Shown here: one piece after another, positions 62,101-64,000 of the stretch
How the letters are laid out: every line of letters begins with the position of its first letter
Numbering within the stretch: position 1 is the stretch's first letter
Assembly: GCA_034190875.2 (NCBI GenBank)
Contig: CM067343.1
Coordinates: 57,488,507 to 57,552,506 of the forward strand
Reading direction: 5' to 3'
Length of the DNA stretch: 64,000 bases
DNA from: Urechis unicinctus
Lineage: Eukaryota; Annelida; Polychaeta; Xenopneusta; Urechidae
Notes under the pieces: generated by a model
Databases searched by the model: none
The model's input: the letters and a program-made list of their open reading frames with translations, nothing else
Told to the model about the DNA's origin: nothing
Position numbers and translations under genes: made by a program

Positions 62101-64000
62101 AATATGCTACGTTGGTGCGATAATTATCAAAGACCATTATGTCCGATATATGTGGTTTATTAAGTATCTTGCATTATATGCTTTTTGTTTCCTAGGTTCG
62201 AAGCTTTACCTTCATTGCTGGCTTTGATCTAGCATTCGGAGCCTTGTTTGCGAAGACGTGGCGTGTACATTGTATCATGGTCAAGTCGATTAAAGGGGTG
62301 AAGAAAGTGGTAAAAACCATAAAGTTAACTGTTTGGCGCCACCCATTCAATCACATCAGGTGTTTTCAACGTCATGTCGCCAATTATGCAATATTTCCCT
62401 GTGGCTAACAGACTGCTGAACATTAACCCCTATATATCCGTCAATTGTCACTTACCATTGTAATCAAGCAGCCTTTATATCGTAGAACACATGAAATTAC
62501 ATTGACGAGGCTTGAGGCAGTCGAGATGGGATACGTCCCACGGAACAATCTAGCGCTTGACAAAAGAGTTACCAAATGTCTTTTCGGAAACTCTTACACC
62601 ACTTAAGTCTTCAAATCAGCTTTGACACTCAATGTTTATATTTCGGAAGGGCGTTTGATATCTGTATCGAACATTCATTTTTATGAGGCTATTCTTAGTT
62701 TTCTCGGTTTTCTGAAGTTGATCGATCATTTTTATTTGATTGTAGTGCTAGTATCATTACAAGACTATGCGAATATACCACCTTCCTGAAACAGACAGTT
62801 GTAACTTGCTTATCCATCACGAACATATGTAACTGTAACTTACGGCGGCTATTTCCTTTTTGTTTTATCTTTACGATTAACCTTCAGTAACCTAACGAAT
62901 GACATCAGCACTTGGAATTCAATGAATAACGACTACATCAAGGTCATTTATAAGTCAAAAGACGTATTTTTAGAATTAATCACATACTTAGCATTGTTGG
63001 AACGGAAACCTTCTTGTGTGTGCTTATTATGCAGACGATCCGGGACACACAGCTCATATTTGCTGTACTGGCGCTTACCTTTGTTCAGCTTCTCGTTCTC
63101 GTAACGAGGTATGGTGTGGCGCCATTCAGCTTGTCCATCGTTAACACGTATGAGGAGGTGAATTTAGTTTGATTTACTCTTCCTGTAGCATACACACATT
63201 CATTGGCTTAATATTGCCTTTTAAAATTGACATAATCGCCATGTATTTATACAGATACGATAATGCTCATACTATAGCGGAATGTGTTTCGTTATCGTTG
63301 TTTTCTCAAGGCCTTTGACAGCGACACAGTGTACCAATACCAAGTATGCCACTGTGAGTCCGAATACGGAATCTACTTTATTATCACCAACTACATAATT
63401 CAGGGATTTCTCTTGATATTTGGTGCTTTTCTGGCCTGGGAAACACGAACGGTAGGTTTGTTGGTTTCACATTTCTCATCAACCTGATAGAGTTTAATGT
63501 CAAACTGTTAACATCTTTGTGTGAATGTGCAAAAGCCAGTGTATAATTCGTAGTATATCGTGACTAATGTGGGAACTAACAGCAGTTTATGCCGAAAATA
63601 GGCATACACTGTTGTAGATGATTATTAAATGTGTTTGAACACAGCAGTAACATGTTAAACCAAGGCGAATGATAGCGGGTAGCCACGTGTAACCTGCATC
63701 ATTTAGATGGACTGTGCATCTCCAGCATTAGTTATTTTGTTTTCAGGTGCAAATCAAAGCCCTCAACGACTCAAAGCTGATTGGGATGTGCATATACAAC
63801 GTGGTCATATTCGCCATAATGGGCGCTGCCATCAGTCATGTGCTGTCGAACGAGATTGAGTTCTCGTATGGCTTCGGGTCATCTTTGATTGTTGCAGGCA
63901 CTACCATTGTGCAAGTGATTGTCTTTTTTCCTAAGGTATGACGTACTGGCTTTCTATTCCAGTAATAAGGCGATGGTCAACAGCCAATCATTTAAACCGT

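Overview
The window is AT-rich nuclear DNA from an animal, almost certainly an invertebrate. It shows spliced genes with GT-AG introns, TATA-box promoters, a class C GPCR gene family, a degraded Polinton/Maverick relic, a degraded Jockey/I-like LINE and many microsatellites. No bacterial-style gene organisation, rRNA, tRNA or CRISPR array was seen. The species or phylum cannot be fixed from the sequence alone.

Left part (1-14.5 kb): a compact, apparently complete three-exon minus-strand gene for a 91-residue secreted Ser/Pro-rich peptide (1116-1694); a 35-bp minisatellite (2114-2390); a broken P2X7-C-terminus-like cysteine domain (3146-3600); unassigned minus-strand fragments (4.3-5.6 kb); a decayed Polinton with packaging ATPase, integrase and protein-primed type B DNA polymerase remnants (about 5.9-11.0 kb); and a small Gag-like unit with its own TATA box and poly(A) signals (13.36-14.02 kb).

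Right part (14.5-64 kb): a tandem, rearranged triplication built around metabotropic GABA-B receptor subunit-2-like genes. Each unit has the layout alpha repeat (with a G-poor CCTA-rich tract), then a broken receptor remnant with a TA microsatellite, then (units 1 and 3) a full-length receptor gene, then flank beta and repeat gamma. Unit 1 (14.6-32.6 kb) carries an open 15-exon receptor gene, copy A (20402-27224, 780 codons). Unit 2 (32.6-43.6 kb) lacks the gene. Its single last exon is a hybrid, remnant-like in the 5' half and functional-gene-like in the 3' half, which is what recombination between the two last exons of a unit would leave. Unit 3 (51.6 kb to the end) carries copy B (56809 to beyond 63935), with intact later exons but a frameshifting deletion in exon 2. 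Units 2 and 3 are separated by unique DNA and a decayed LINE (47.0-51.5 kb), which itself holds a 98-bp inverted-repeat element with an 8-bp target duplication.

The likely working genes are the small secreted peptide gene and receptor copy A. Copy B is a probable pseudogene, or a gene dependent on exon skipping. Everything else recognised is repeat, relic or intergenic DNA.
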